From Arcticibacter eurypsychrophilus (GTDB lineage: Bacteria; Bacteroidota; Bacteroidia; Sphingobacteriales; Sphingobacteriaceae), in assembly GCF_001730525.1 (NCBI RefSeq), contig NZ_MDFN01000010.1, positions 1 to 64,000 on the forward strand: a stretch of DNA of 64,000 nt, written 5' to 3'. How positions within the stretch are numbered: position 1 is the stretch's first letter; each line of letters opens with the position of its first letter. Below are positions 1 to 8,679 of the stretch, piece by piece. The notes below the pieces were generated by a model that worked only from the letters and a program-made list of their open reading frames with translations, searched no databases and had not been told where the DNA came from. A program made the position numbers and the translations under genes.

Positions 1-100
1 ACTAATCCCGGTTTTACCGGACAACAATATATGCATATATAATTAATTTTAATCTTTGTATCTCTTATATGATTTCTAATTACTAGCAATGCCTGTTTAA

Positions 101-135
101 AAGAATATGAAAAGAAAAATACTTTTCATATTCTT
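101..135. terminator. Hairpin, probable terminator of an off-window gene
   Basis: Perfect 14-bp inverted repeat (arms 101-114 and 122-135, 7-nt loop) followed by a T-rich run. It precedes the TPR gene and probably ends a transcript that enters from the left. The rest of positions 1-213 holds no gene I can support. Confidence 0.55.
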
Positions 136-213
136 GTTCTTTAGATATGATAAGTTACAACCAAAAAAAGTAGCTTTTCTGAATAAATATTTACATTTCC
201 TTTAAGCTCTAGG

Positions 214-1638
214 ATGAAACTTTATTATCTATTAACTATCACCATATATTTTTTATCATTTTTTAACTCATACTCACAAGAGAATGATAGTTTAAAAGTG
301 GATAATCTTAATTCCTTAGGATATAGGATCCGATTAACAGATCCTGGGCAAACTATTCAATATGGGAAAAAAGCCTTAGGGATTGCTAATAAAATTCAAT
401 ATTCTAATGGATCGGCCGAGGCTCAAAGAATATTAGGCATTGGATACTTTTATATTTGGAAAAACGAAAAGGCGTTGAAATTCTTTCTTAACTCTTTAAG
501 TATTTTTGCCAAAAATAATTATGAACCAGGACTTGCTAAAGTCTACAACAATATTGGGAATCTTTATAGAGAGGTTGATCCGGAAATGGGTCTAATGTAT
601 TTTAACAAATCTCTTGTTCTAGCAACTAAACTTAAAATGTCAGACTTAATAGCTGGTTTATATATGAATATCGGAATTATATATTTCAGACAACATAAAT
701 TTAATTTAGCTTTAAATTATCTAGATAAGGGCTATAACATGTTTAGTCTCCTAAAAAATTCAATCGGAATCACTCAGGCGCTGCAAAATAAAGGAGTGAT
801 TTATTTTAACCTAAAACAAACTGATTTAGCAGAAAAACTTTTACTTGAAGCAAATAAAAATGCTAAAGAAAATGAATTAAATAATACGGTAGCAAGTATA
901 AACCTTACTTTGACATCTATTTATATTGACCGTAATGATTTTGTAAAAGCTGAAGCTTCATTGAACGAAGGGAAAGCATATACAGAGCTTGTTAAAGACC
1001 CAAAGCTATCACAAGATTATACCATTACAGCTTATCAACTTGAAAGGAAAAGAAAAAACTATAAACAAGCACTAGTCTATCTTCAGGACGTTTATACACA
1101 GGATAGCATTACATTCTCTAAGCTAGAATCACAAAAAATAGGTCTTCTCCAAGAACAGCAACGCCACCTCGAAAGAGAAAAGCAAACCCTAATTCTATTA
1201 GAGCGTCAAAAAACAGACCGAATAATCTTTTGGGCATCAGCTATTGTACTCTTCCTCTTAACTGCACTTGTTCTTCTCCTTACCTTTAATGTTAAAAAGA
1301 AAAACAAAACGAACAAGCAACTTCAGTCCCTTAATGATGAAATTTTCCTCCAGAAAGAAAACCTCAACAGAATCAATCACCACTTGGAAGAAATAATTAC
1401 AGAACGAACACTTGACCTTCAAATTAAAAACAGCAAGCTTTCTGCGTATTCTTCACATCTATCGCATCAGATACGAAGCCCTATAGCAACCATGAAGGGT
1501 TTAATGTTATTGGAAGAGGACAAGCTTATTGGCAGTGAAGAGTTTATTGAGGAAGTTGGCAAGTGCATAAATGATATTGATGATAAGATTAAAAACATCA
1601 ATATCAACTTACATCGCCTTGATAATAAAGGACTTTAG
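214..1638 (+). CDS. TPR-repeat membrane protein with orphan DHp-like H-box
   Basis: A 474-residue protein with an N-terminal signal/anchor (YYLLTITIYFLSFF), about six tetratricopeptide-type helical repeats over roughly residues 50-300, a coiled coil, one transmembrane helix near residues 330-355 (FWASAIVLFLLTALVLLLTF) and a cytoplasmic coiled coil. It ends in LSHQIRSPIATMKG, which resembles a histidine-kinase H-box, plus one more helix. No HATPase domain follows and the next frame shows none, so it cannot autophosphorylate by itself. The family architecture (TPR sensor, TM, DHp) is familiar from Bacteroidota sensor kinases; the loss of the catalytic domain is what I see. It may be a phosphotransfer partner or a dimeric signalling adaptor. 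The partner kinase is unknown. Confidence 0.75.
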   Translation: MKLYYLLTITIYFLSFFNSYSQENDSLKVDNLNSLGYRIRLTDPGQTIQYGKKALGIANKIQYSNGSAEAQRILGIGYFYIWKNEKALKFFLNSLSIFAKNNYEPGLAKVYNNIGNLYREVDPEMGLMYFNKSLVLATKLKMSDLIAGLYMNIGIIYFRQHKFNLALNYLDKGYNMFSLLKNSIGITQALQNKGVIYFNLKQTDLAEKLLLEANKNAKENELNNTVASINLTLTSIYIDRNDFVKAEASLNEGKAYTELVKDPKLSQDYTITAYQLERKRKNYKQALVYLQDVYTQDSITFSKLESQKIGLLQEQQRHLEREKQTLILLERQKTDRIIFWASAIVLFLLTALVLLLTFNVKKKNKTNKQLQSLNDEIFLQKENLNRINHHLEEIITERTLDLQIKNSKLSAYSSHLSHQIRSPIATMKGLMLLEEDKLIGSEEFIEEVGKCINDIDDKIKNININLHRLDNKGL

Positions 1639-1721
1639 CTTTTTATTAATAAAGATTTATATAGTCAAAGATTCTGCCCTCATTTTTTATAATTTTGCTA
1701 ATTCATAAAAAGGATCAGGTT

Positions 1722-4001
1722 TTGGAATATTTAGAGGGATTGAATCCATCACAAAGAGCAGCAGTAGAGCAGACAAAAGGACCGGTAATGATTGTAGCGG
1801 GTGCCGGATCTGGAAAAACAAGGGTGATCACCTTTCGGGTGGCCCATTTGATAAGATCAGGAGTCGACTCCTTCAATTTACTGGTACTCACCTTTACCAA
1901 TAAGGCGGCAAAGGAAATGCGCAAGCGTATTATTGAGTTAGTCGGCCCGGAAGCTAAAAACATATGGATGGGCACATTCCATTCTGTATTTGCAAAAATA
2001 TTGCGCGTGGAAGCTGCGAAAATAGGTTACCCGACAAACTTTACGATTTACGATACAGACGACAGTAAAAGCCTCATTAGAGCCATACTGAGAGAGCAAC
2101 AGTTGGATGATAAACTATACAATGCTAACTTTGTATACAATCGGATCTCATCTGCAAAAAACAATTTAATTTCTGCTCCTGAATATCTAAAAAATGCGCA
2201 GATCCAGTCCGAGGATACCGCAACAGGCCGGGGTCGCTTAGGTGAAGTTTATCAGATCTATTCTCAGCGCTGCTTCAAAGCTGGTGCAATGGATTTTGAT
2301 GATATTCTTTTCAAAACAAACGTTCTGCTTAGAGAACATCCCGATGCCCTGTATAAATACCAGAATAAATTTAAATATCTGATGGTTGATGAGTACCAGG
2401 ATACGAATTATTCACAATATCTGATCGTCAAGAAATTAGCAGCAATTAATGAAAATATCTGTGTCGTTGGTGATGATGCACAAAGCATCTATGCCTTCCG
2501 CGGAGCAAACATTCAAAACATACTCAATTTCGAAAAGGATTATCCTGATTTAAAGGTATTTAAACTAGAACAAAACTACCGCTCAACTCAAAATATTGTA
2601 AACGTTGCCAATAGCATCATCGCCAACAATAAAAACCAACTGAAGAAAAATGTCTTTTCTAAAAATGAAGAAGGTGATAAAATAAAAGTGGCCAGAGCCT
2701 TTAGCGACAATGAAGAAGGAAAGATCGTTGCCGAAAGTATTCTTCAGGAACGTGGAGTAAAGGGTTTAAAGTACAATGATTTTGCCATTTTATACCGTAC
2801 TAATGCGCAATCGCGTTCCATGGAGGAAGCCCTAAGAAAACTTAATGTTCCCTATAAAATCTATGGCGGTCTGTCATTCTACCAAAGAAAAGAAATTAAG
2901 GATCTTATTTCTTACTTCAGACTCACGTTCAATTCTAATGACGAAGAGGCGTTAAAAAGAGTTATAAATTATCCAAAAAGAGGAATAGGCGATACTTCTA
3001 TGGAAAGAATTATTATCGCTGCTGATCAACATAAAATCACTCCTTGGAAAGTAATTTCTGACGCTGGGAGATTCCTCGAACAACGATCGGCTACAGCTAT
3101 TGGCAACTTCGCCATTATGATTCAAAGCTTTCAAGTAATAGCAAAAAACCAGACCGCTTATGAAGCGGCTCTGCATATCGCTCAACACTCCGGATTGCTG
3201 AAGGATCTATACACCGACAAATCTGTTGAAGGCCTTAACCGATACGAAAACATACAAGAATTATTAAACGGGATTAAAGAGTTTAGTGAACGTGAAGATA
3301 TCGAAGACCGTGGTCTGGATATTTTCATGCAGGATGTAGCTCTTTTAACTAACGATGATAATGACAAAAATCCGGATGCGGATACAGTTTCTCTCATGAC
3401 CATCCACTCCGCTAAAGGGCTGGAATTTCCTCATGTATATGTAGTAGGGCTGGAAGAAAACCTGTTTCCTTCCCAAATGTCAATCAATTCAAGGGCTGAC
3501 CTCGAAGAGGAAAGACGACTGTTCTATGTCGCTATTACCCGTGCTGAAAAGAAACTGACTATTTCTTATGCTACGTCCAGATATCGTTGGGGCACACTTA
3601 CCAGTTGCGAGCCCAGTAGGTTCCTGGATGAGATCGATGCACAATTCCTCGAACTTGAATTTAAAAACCAACAGAAGCCTACTGATAAAAATCCATTTTT
3701 TGACGATACATTAGCCCCTGGCAAATCTGCTGATACATTTTCCAAGATTAAACCCAATTCGGGTATTATCAGAAAGACCACATCTATGCTGCCTAAAGCG
3801 CATATACCGAGCGAAGGTTTTGCCCCTTCTGATATATCCGGGCTACAAGTTGGCATGGAAGTTGAACATGAACGCTTTGGTTATGGCAAAGTAATTAATA
3901 TTGAGGGTAATAAATCTGATATTAAAGCAACTATATTTTTCAAAGAGCTAGGACAGAAACAACTTTTGCTTAAATTTGCTAAACTTCGTATAGTAATCTA
4001 A
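1722..4001 (+). CDS. pcrA: UvrD/PcrA-type superfamily 1 DNA helicase
   Basis: ATP-dependent 3'-5' DNA helicase of the UvrD/PcrA/Rep family, acting in repair and in clearing replication blocks. Visible motifs: Q-motif region LNPSQRAAV, Walker A AGAGSGKT near residue 30, motif Ia TFTNKAAKEM, DEYQDTN Walker B, GDDAQSIYAFRGA, QNYRS, TIHSAKGLEFPHVYV and AITRAEKKL. The C-terminal part (VGMEVEHERFGYGKVINIEG) is the Tudor-like domain known from PcrA. The frame opens at a TTG at 1695, but I prefer the TTG at 1722: an AGGA lies 7 nt upstream and the protein then starts MEYLEGLNP, as usual for the family. Length (about 759 residues) is normal. It is followed closely by the DUF4290 gene. Confidence 0.93.
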   Translation: MEYLEGLNPSQRAAVEQTKGPVMIVAGAGSGKTRVITFRVAHLIRSGVDSFNLLVLTFTNKAAKEMRKRIIELVGPEAKNIWMGTFHSVFAKILRVEAAKIGYPTNFTIYDTDDSKSLIRAILREQQLDDKLYNANFVYNRISSAKNNLISAPEYLKNAQIQSEDTATGRGRLGEVYQIYSQRCFKAGAMDFDDILFKTNVLLREHPDALYKYQNKFKYLMVDEYQDTNYSQYLIVKKLAAINENICVVGDDAQSIYAFRGANIQNILNFEKDYPDLKVFKLEQNYRSTQNIVNVANSIIANNKNQLKKNVFSKNEEGDKIKVARAFSDNEEGKIVAESILQERGVKGLKYNDFAILYRTNAQSRSMEEALRKLNVPYKIYGGLSFYQRKEIKDLISYFRLTFNSNDEEALKRVINYPKRGIGDTSMERIIIAADQHKITPWKVISDAGRFLEQRSATAIGNFAIMIQSFQVIAKNQTAYEAALHIAQHSGLLKDLYTDKSVEGLNRYENIQELLNGIKEFSEREDIEDRGLDIFMQDVALLTNDDNDKNPDADTVSLMTIHSAKGLEFPHVYVVGLEENLFPSQMSINSRADLEEERRLFYVAITRAEKKLTISYATSRYRWGTLTSCEPSRFLDEIDAQFLELEFKNQQKPTDKNPFFDDTLAPGKSADTFSKIKPNSGIIRKTTSMLPKAHIPSEGFAPSDISGLQVGMEVEHERFGYGKVINIEGNKSDIKATIFFKELGQKQLLLKFAKLRIVI

Positions 4002-4064
4002 TATTTATTACTACTATTGAACAGTCTGACTGGGAACCTTCCCTCCAAAAACAAAACGACTAGA

Positions 4065-4742
4065 ATGACATTTGACTATAATAGTACAAGGAGCAAATTA
4101 ATCCTTGCAGAATACGGCAGAAACGTGCAAAATATGGTTGCTCATATTTGTACCCTTCCTACTAAAGACGAAAGAAACCGCCATGCTTTGGCAGTTATTG
4201 ACCTCATGGGGTTTTTAAATCCACATTTAAGGGATGTAGCTGACTTTAAACATAAACTGTGGGATCATCTACAAATCATTTCCGACTTCAAGATAGATGT
4301 GGATTCTCCATACCCTATTCCAACAGCCGACGTTTTAAACGTAAAACCAGAAGCTCTGGCTTATCCACAGAAGAGAATTCGTTATAAGCATTACGGAAAA
4401 ACAGTTGAAGTCCTCATTGCTCAGGCTAAAGAAATTGAAGATCCTGAACGGAAACAACTCATGGTGCAGTCTATTGCGAATTTCATGAAAATGGCTTATG
4501 TCACATGGAATAAAGACTCGGTAACAGATGAAACAATCATTCAAGATTTAAAAGAGCTGTCTAACGGCGAACTTGCTCTTGAAGATAATGTAAACTTGAA
4601 CAAAGTTGATGTCCGCCCCGCTCCTTCAAGCATCCGGCCTAAAGGTATGCAGAAGAACAACCTTCAAAATAACAAAAACAGACAAAACTCGAATAACCGA
4701 AATGGGAGTAACCGTCCTAAAAACCCGGGAAAACGCTATTAA
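4065..4742 (+). CDS. DUF4290 family protein
   Basis: Bacteroidota-restricted DUF4290 protein of unknown function, about 225 residues. The core (YNSTRSKLILAEYGRNVQNMV, then HPHL/DFKHKLWDHL-like helices) is helical. The last 40 residues are a basic Asn/Lys/Arg-rich tail (KNNLQNNKNRQNSNNRNGSN), probably disordered and possibly nucleic-acid binding; that is inference. The frame can be extended back to a TTG at 4017, but the ATG at 4065 begins exactly where family homology should begin. It sits 24 bp before murA, so the two are probably co-transcribed. Confidence 0.88.
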   Translation: MTFDYNSTRSKLILAEYGRNVQNMVAHICTLPTKDERNRHALAVIDLMGFLNPHLRDVADFKHKLWDHLQIISDFKIDVDSPYPIPTADVLNVKPEALAYPQKRIRYKHYGKTVEVLIAQAKEIEDPERKQLMVQSIANFMKMAYVTWNKDSVTDETIIQDLKELSNGELALEDNVNLNKVDVRPAPSSIRPKGMQKNNLQNNKNRQNSNNRNGSNRPKNPGKRY

Positions 4743-4766
4743 CCTGTAAAACTAAATATCCAAGGC

Positions 4767-6092
4767 ATGAATGCATTTGAAATTAACGGAGGCAAGCCTC
4801 TGAAGGGAGAAATTATTCCTCAAGGTGCCAAAAATGAAGCATTACAGGTTATTTCAGCTGTCCTTTTAACTGAAGAGAAAGTTACTATTAGTAATATCCC
4901 TGATATTGTAGACGTCAATAAACTCATTGAACTCTTAGGAGATCTCGGTGTTGCAGTTGAACGTTTAAGTAAAGACACCTATACTTTCGAAGCGAAGAAT
5001 ATCAATCTTGATTTTTTTCAATCCGAACATTTTAAATCCAAAGGCGGTAGCTTAAGAGGCTCTATTATGATAGTAGGTCCTTTATTAGGACGGTTTGGAA
5101 AAGCAGCCATTCCTAAACCCGGTGGAGATAAGATTGGCAGACGCAGATTGGATACCCATTTTCTTGGATTCGAGAAACTTGGTGCAAAGTTCAACTATAA
5201 TGCAGACACCAGTTTTTTCAATGTGGATGCTACAAATTTAAAAGGAGCATACGTCCTGTTGGATGAAGCCTCAGTTACCGGTACTGCCAATATTATCATG
5301 GCTGCTGTTCTGGCTACAGGGACTACAACCATATACAATGCAGCCTGCGAACCCTATATTCAGCAACTATGTAAGATGCTAAATAGAATGGGTGCCAAGA
5401 TCTCAGGAATAAGCTCCAATTTAATCACTATTGAAGGCGTTAAAAAGTTAGGTGGCACTGAACATCGCTTACTGCCCGATATGATTGAGATTGGCTCCTT
5501 TATAGGCCTTGCGGCTATGACAGGCTCAGAGATCACCATCAAAGATGTCCATTATGAAGAATTAGCTATAATCCCTGAAGTCTTTAAGCGATTAGGTATT
5601 CAGTTGGAACGCAGAGGCGATGATATTTACATCCCTGCCCAGTCAAACTATGAAATTGATACCTTTATTGACGGATCTATATTAACAGTTGCCGATGCAC
5701 CATGGCCAGGTTTCACTCCCGACTTACTCAGTATTGTCATTGTTATAGCAACTCAAGCAAAAGGCAACGTTCTTGTACATCAAAAAATGTTTGAAAGCCG
5801 CTTATTCTTCGTGGATAAACTGATTGACATGGGCGCCCAAATAATCCTTTGCGATCCGCATAGGGCAACTATTATTGGCTTAAACAAACAGGTAAAACTA
5901 CGAGGAATTGAAATGACCTCCCCTGATATAAGGGCTGGTGTAGCTTTATTAATAGCCGCCCTTTCCGCCAATGGAAAATCTATCATTCACAATATAGAAC
6001 AGATTGAAAGAGGCTACCAGGATATTGACATTCGTTTGAGAGCTCTGGGAGCTGATATCAAACGAATCAACATCATGCCAAAATCGCATTAA
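4767..6092 (+). CDS. murA: UDP-N-acetylglucosamine 1-carboxyvinyltransferase MurA (Asp variant)
   Basis: Transfers enolpyruvate from PEP to UDP-GlcNAc, the first committed step of peptidoglycan synthesis, in the cytoplasm. The N-terminal KNEALQVISAVLLTEE and the repeated EPSP-synthase inside-out barrel folds are visible over 441 residues, a normal length. The catalytic loop reads GGDKIGRRRLDTHFLGFEKLGA. In E. coli MurA this loop is GGCTIGARPVDLH, so Asp121 replaces the Cys (Cys115) that fosfomycin alkylates. Asp at this place is known to keep enzyme activity and give fosfomycin resistance in other phyla. ATG start at 4767; probable operon with the DUF4290 gene; terminator directly downstream. 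Confidence 0.95.
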   Translation: MNAFEINGGKPLKGEIIPQGAKNEALQVISAVLLTEEKVTISNIPDIVDVNKLIELLGDLGVAVERLSKDTYTFEAKNINLDFFQSEHFKSKGGSLRGSIMIVGPLLGRFGKAAIPKPGGDKIGRRRLDTHFLGFEKLGAKFNYNADTSFFNVDATNLKGAYVLLDEASVTGTANIIMAAVLATGTTTIYNAACEPYIQQLCKMLNRMGAKISGISSNLITIEGVKKLGGTEHRLLPDMIEIGSFIGLAAMTGSEITIKDVHYEELAIIPEVFKRLGIQLERRGDDIYIPAQSNYEIDTFIDGSILTVADAPWPGFTPDLLSIVIVIATQAKGNVLVHQKMFESRLFFVDKLIDMGAQIILCDPHRATIIGLNKQVKLRGIEMTSPDIRAGVALLIAALSANGKSIIHNIEQIERGYQDIDIRLRALGADIKRINIMPKSH

Positions 6093-6112
6093 GCATTTTA
6101 AGGCAATAACGT

Positions 6113-6158
6113 AAATAAAGAAAGGCTACTTCATACTTGAAGTAGCCTTTCTTTATTT
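6113..6158. terminator. Bidirectional rho-independent terminator
   Basis: Perfect 21-bp inverted repeat (6113-6133 and 6138-6158) with a 4-nt loop. A-rich on the left and T-rich on the right, so it can act in both directions between murA (+) and the convergent CBS-domain gene (-). Confidence 0.88.
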
Positions 6159-6281
6159 ATTGAGAATTTCAATGTGGATTATATCGTTGTTAATCAATAT
6201 CTGATGGAAGATATTATGGATGGCCCGCCTTATATTGAATTTAGTGTAAGATCAGAGATAGTCTGAAAACTTGTACTAATC

Positions 6282-7643
6282 CTAAACCGACATCGCACTA
6301 ATAATATCGAATTGCGTTATTATTTCCATTTTACCATTTTCATATTCCAACAGTACCGCCGTATTATCCTTACTAATCAATGACGAAATTTTTTCTATTG
6401 AAGTATTGATATCCACAAAAGGAAAAGGCTTAGTCATCACCTGCGAAATCTTATAAGACTTAGCAGCAGGATTTTCCAATAGCGAATTCAATATATCCGT
6501 CTCCGTTATTTTCCCAACAACCATCCCTTGTTGAGTAACAGGCAACTGCGATATATTCAAAGATTTAATCGTATTAATTGCTTCAAGAACCGATTTATCC
6601 GAATCTATGGTTACAATCTCCTGATTATCTCTATTATGCAATATTGATCTTGCGGTTAGTTTTTCATCTTTAAGAAAACCACGCTCTCTCAGCCAGTCAT
6701 CATTGTACATCTTACCTAAATAACGTGTACCATGATCATGAAAGATAACCACAACCAGATCACCTTCCTTCAACTGATCTTTCATCTGCAACAAACCAGC
6801 CACTACTGATCCACAGGAATTACCAGCAAAAATACCTTCCTTACGGGCAATCTCCCTGGTCATCAGTGCAGCATCCTTATCTGTTACCTTTTCAAAATGA
6901 TCAATTACAGAAAAATCAACATTCTGCGGCAAGAAATCTTCCCCAATTCCCTCTGTAATATAAGGATAGATCTCATTTTTATCAAAGATCCCGGTCTCTT
7001 TATACTTTTTAAATACAGATCCATAAGTATCAATTCCCCAGATCTTAATATTAGGATTTTGCTCTTTCAAATATTTTCCAGCACCCGATAATGTTCCTCC
7101 TGTACCAACCCCGGCAACCAAATGCGTGACCTTTCCATTAGTTTGTTGCCAAATCTCCGGACCAGTTTGTTCGTAATTGGCCATAGAATTTGACAAATTA
7201 TCATATTGATTCGCCTTCCATGAGTTTGGAACCTCCCTTTGTAACCTCGATGAAACGGAATAATAAGACCTTGGATCTTCAGGGTCTACGTTAGTAGGAC
7301 ATACAATCACTTCCGCACCAAATGCACGCAACGCATCCACTTTTTCTTTTGATTGTTTATCTGTAGTAGTAAAAATGCACTTGTATCCCTTTATTACGGC
7401 AGCAATGGCCAAACCCATTCCTGTATTACCTGAAGTTCCCTCAATGATTGTTCCCCCTGGTTTCAATAACCCTGCCTTTTCAGCATCTTCAATCATTTTA
7501 AGCGCCATCCTATCTTTAATTGAATTGCCAGGATTACTGGTTTCAATTTTAGCCAGAACAGTAGCTTTAATACCATCAGTTACCTTATTCAGTTTAACAA
7601 GAGGGGTATTCCCAATAGTTTCCAAAATGTTATTGTACCACAT
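6282..7643 (-). CDS. PLP-dependent cystathionine beta-synthase / cysteine synthase with CBS pair
   Basis: A 453-residue fold-type II PLP enzyme. Residues 1-320 match cysteine synthase/cystathionine beta-synthase: NTPLVKLNKV, the PLP lysine in NPGNSIKDRMA, the substrate loop EGTSGNTGMG, phosphate-binding GVGTGGTLSGAGKYL and GNSCGSVVAG. Residues about 335-453 form two CBS domains (SQLPVTQQGMVVGKITETDIL and ISSLISKDNTAVLL), normally regulatory adenosine-ligand sensors. The domain order equals eukaryotic CBS without the heme domain. It could make cystathionine in transsulfuration or cysteine from O-acetylserine; sequence alone does not decide. Start ATG 7643 lies only 4 nt after a promoter -7 element, so its mRNA may be nearly leaderless. 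Confidence 0.9.
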   Translation of the reverse strand: MWYNNILETIGNTPLVKLNKVTDGIKATVLAKIETSNPGNSIKDRMALKMIEDAEKAGLLKPGGTIIEGTSGNTGMGLAIAAVIKGYKCIFTTTDKQSKEKVDALRAFGAEVIVCPTNVDPEDPRSYYSVSSRLQREVPNSWKANQYDNLSNSMANYEQTGPEIWQQTNGKVTHLVAGVGTGGTLSGAGKYLKEQNPNIKIWGIDTYGSVFKKYKETGIFDKNEIYPYITEGIGEDFLPQNVDFSVIDHFEKVTDKDAALMTREIARKEGIFAGNSCGSVVAGLLQMKDQLKEGDLVVVIFHDHGTRYLGKMYNDDWLRERGFLKDEKLTARSILHNRDNQEIVTIDSDKSVLEAINTIKSLNISQLPVTQQGMVVGKITETDILNSLLENPAAKSYKISQVMTKPFPFVDINTSIEKISSLISKDNTAVLLEYENGKMEIITQFDIISAMSV

Positions 7644-7647
7644 AGAG

Positions 7648-7675
7648 CAAAAGTAATAATTATCTATTAAATCAA
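7648..7675 (-). promoter_or_regulatory. Bacteroidota-type promoter of the CBS-domain gene
   Basis: On the minus strand TTG (7675-7673), a 17-nt spacer and TACTTTTG (7655-7648) fit the known Bacteroidota TTG-N(17-23)-TAnnTTTG consensus. The ATG follows after 4 nt, so transcription should begin at or inside the start codon. Confidence 0.65.
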
Positions 7676-7767
7676 TAGGCTAAGCAAAATTTACAACAAA
7701 TAGATGACTTACCAGGGAAAAGACCTCTGAGCTTCTTATTCAATCAATCTGGTTTTATAAAATACCC

Positions 7768-8631
7768 TTAAAACTTCAGATGCTTAACAGTTAACCCATT
7801 ATTAATCAACTGCCTTAAAGAATCTATTCCAATCTTTAAATGTGACTCAACAAATTTCTCTGTCACTTTTGAGTCACTCTCTGTAGTCTTCACTCCTTCC
7901 GGAATCATCGGCTGATCCGAAACCAGCAATAAAGCACCCGTAGGAATCTTATTGGCAAAACCGGTTGTAAACACAGTAGCTGTTTCCATATCCACTGCCA
8001 TAGCACGCAAAGTTTTTAAATACTTCTTAAAATTCTTGTCGTGTTCCCAAACTCTTCTATTTGTCGTGTAGACAGTACCGGTCCAGTAGTCGCGGGAATG
8101 ATCCCTGATAGTAGTAGAAATCGCCTTTTGAAGCGCAAAAGCAGGGAGTGCAGGAACTTCTGCCGGCATATAATCGTTCGATGTACCTTCTCCTCTAATA
8201 GCAGCGATCGGAAGTATAAGATCTCCGATACTATTGTTTTTCTTTAAGCCACCGCATTTTCCTAAAAACAAAACTGCCTTAGGCTTAATTGCACTCAACA
8301 AATCCATCATCGTTGCCGCCAATGGGCTTCCCATTCCGAAATTAATAATGGTAATACCATCCGCTGTAACGCTCTGCATAGGTTTATCCAGACCCATTAT
8401 AGGAGCGTTATCGTGCCATTCAGAAAATAACTGCAAATATTTAGAAAAATTAGTTAAAAGAATAAATTGAGAAAAATCACCCAAAGGACGTCCTGTATAT
8501 CTTGGAAGCCAATTGTTCACAATCTGCTCCTTAGTTTTAAGTCCCTTCCGAATAGGGCTTTCTACTTCCTTAATTTTCTTGGCTTGTTCTACCAGTTCAC
8601 TATCCTTTTTTACCTCTTTTTCTTCATTCAT
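7768..8631 (-). CDS. amn: AMP nucleosidase (short form)
   Basis: Hydrolyses the N-glycosidic bond of AMP to adenine and ribose 5-phosphate; nucleoside-phosphorylase fold. Seen: INFGMGSPLAATMMDLL, FLGKCGGLKKNNSIGDLILPIAAIRGEGTSNDY, and the ribose/phosphate-binding end AVDMETATVFTTGFANKIPTGALLLVSDQPMIPEG. At 287 residues it lacks the extra N-terminal regulatory domain of the E. coli enzyme (about 480 residues) and matches the short form common in Bacteroidota. It begins with a charged stretch rich in Lys/Glu. It lies after the clpX terminator on the same strand. Confidence 0.9.
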   Translation of the reverse strand: MNEEKEVKKDSELVEQAKKIKEVESPIRKGLKTKEQIVNNWLPRYTGRPLGDFSQFILLTNFSKYLQLFSEWHDNAPIMGLDKPMQSVTADGITIINFGMGSPLAATMMDLLSAIKPKAVLFLGKCGGLKKNNSIGDLILPIAAIRGEGTSNDYMPAEVPALPAFALQKAISTTIRDHSRDYWTGTVYTTNRRVWEHDKNFKKYLKTLRAMAVDMETATVFTTGFANKIPTGALLLVSDQPMIPEGVKTTESDSKVTEKFVESHLKIGIDSLRQLINNGLTVKHLKF

Positions 8632-8647
8632 AATTTTAGGTTTATGA

Positions 8648-8676
8648 TAAAAAAACCCCGAATCTCTTCGGGGTTT
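8648..8676 (-). terminator. clpX terminator
   Basis: 10-bp stem (8653-8662 with 8667-8676, core CCCCGAA/TTCGGGG) followed on the minus strand by a run of Ts. It ends the clpP-clpX transcript just after the clpX stop. Confidence 0.88.
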
Positions 8677-8679
8677 CTC

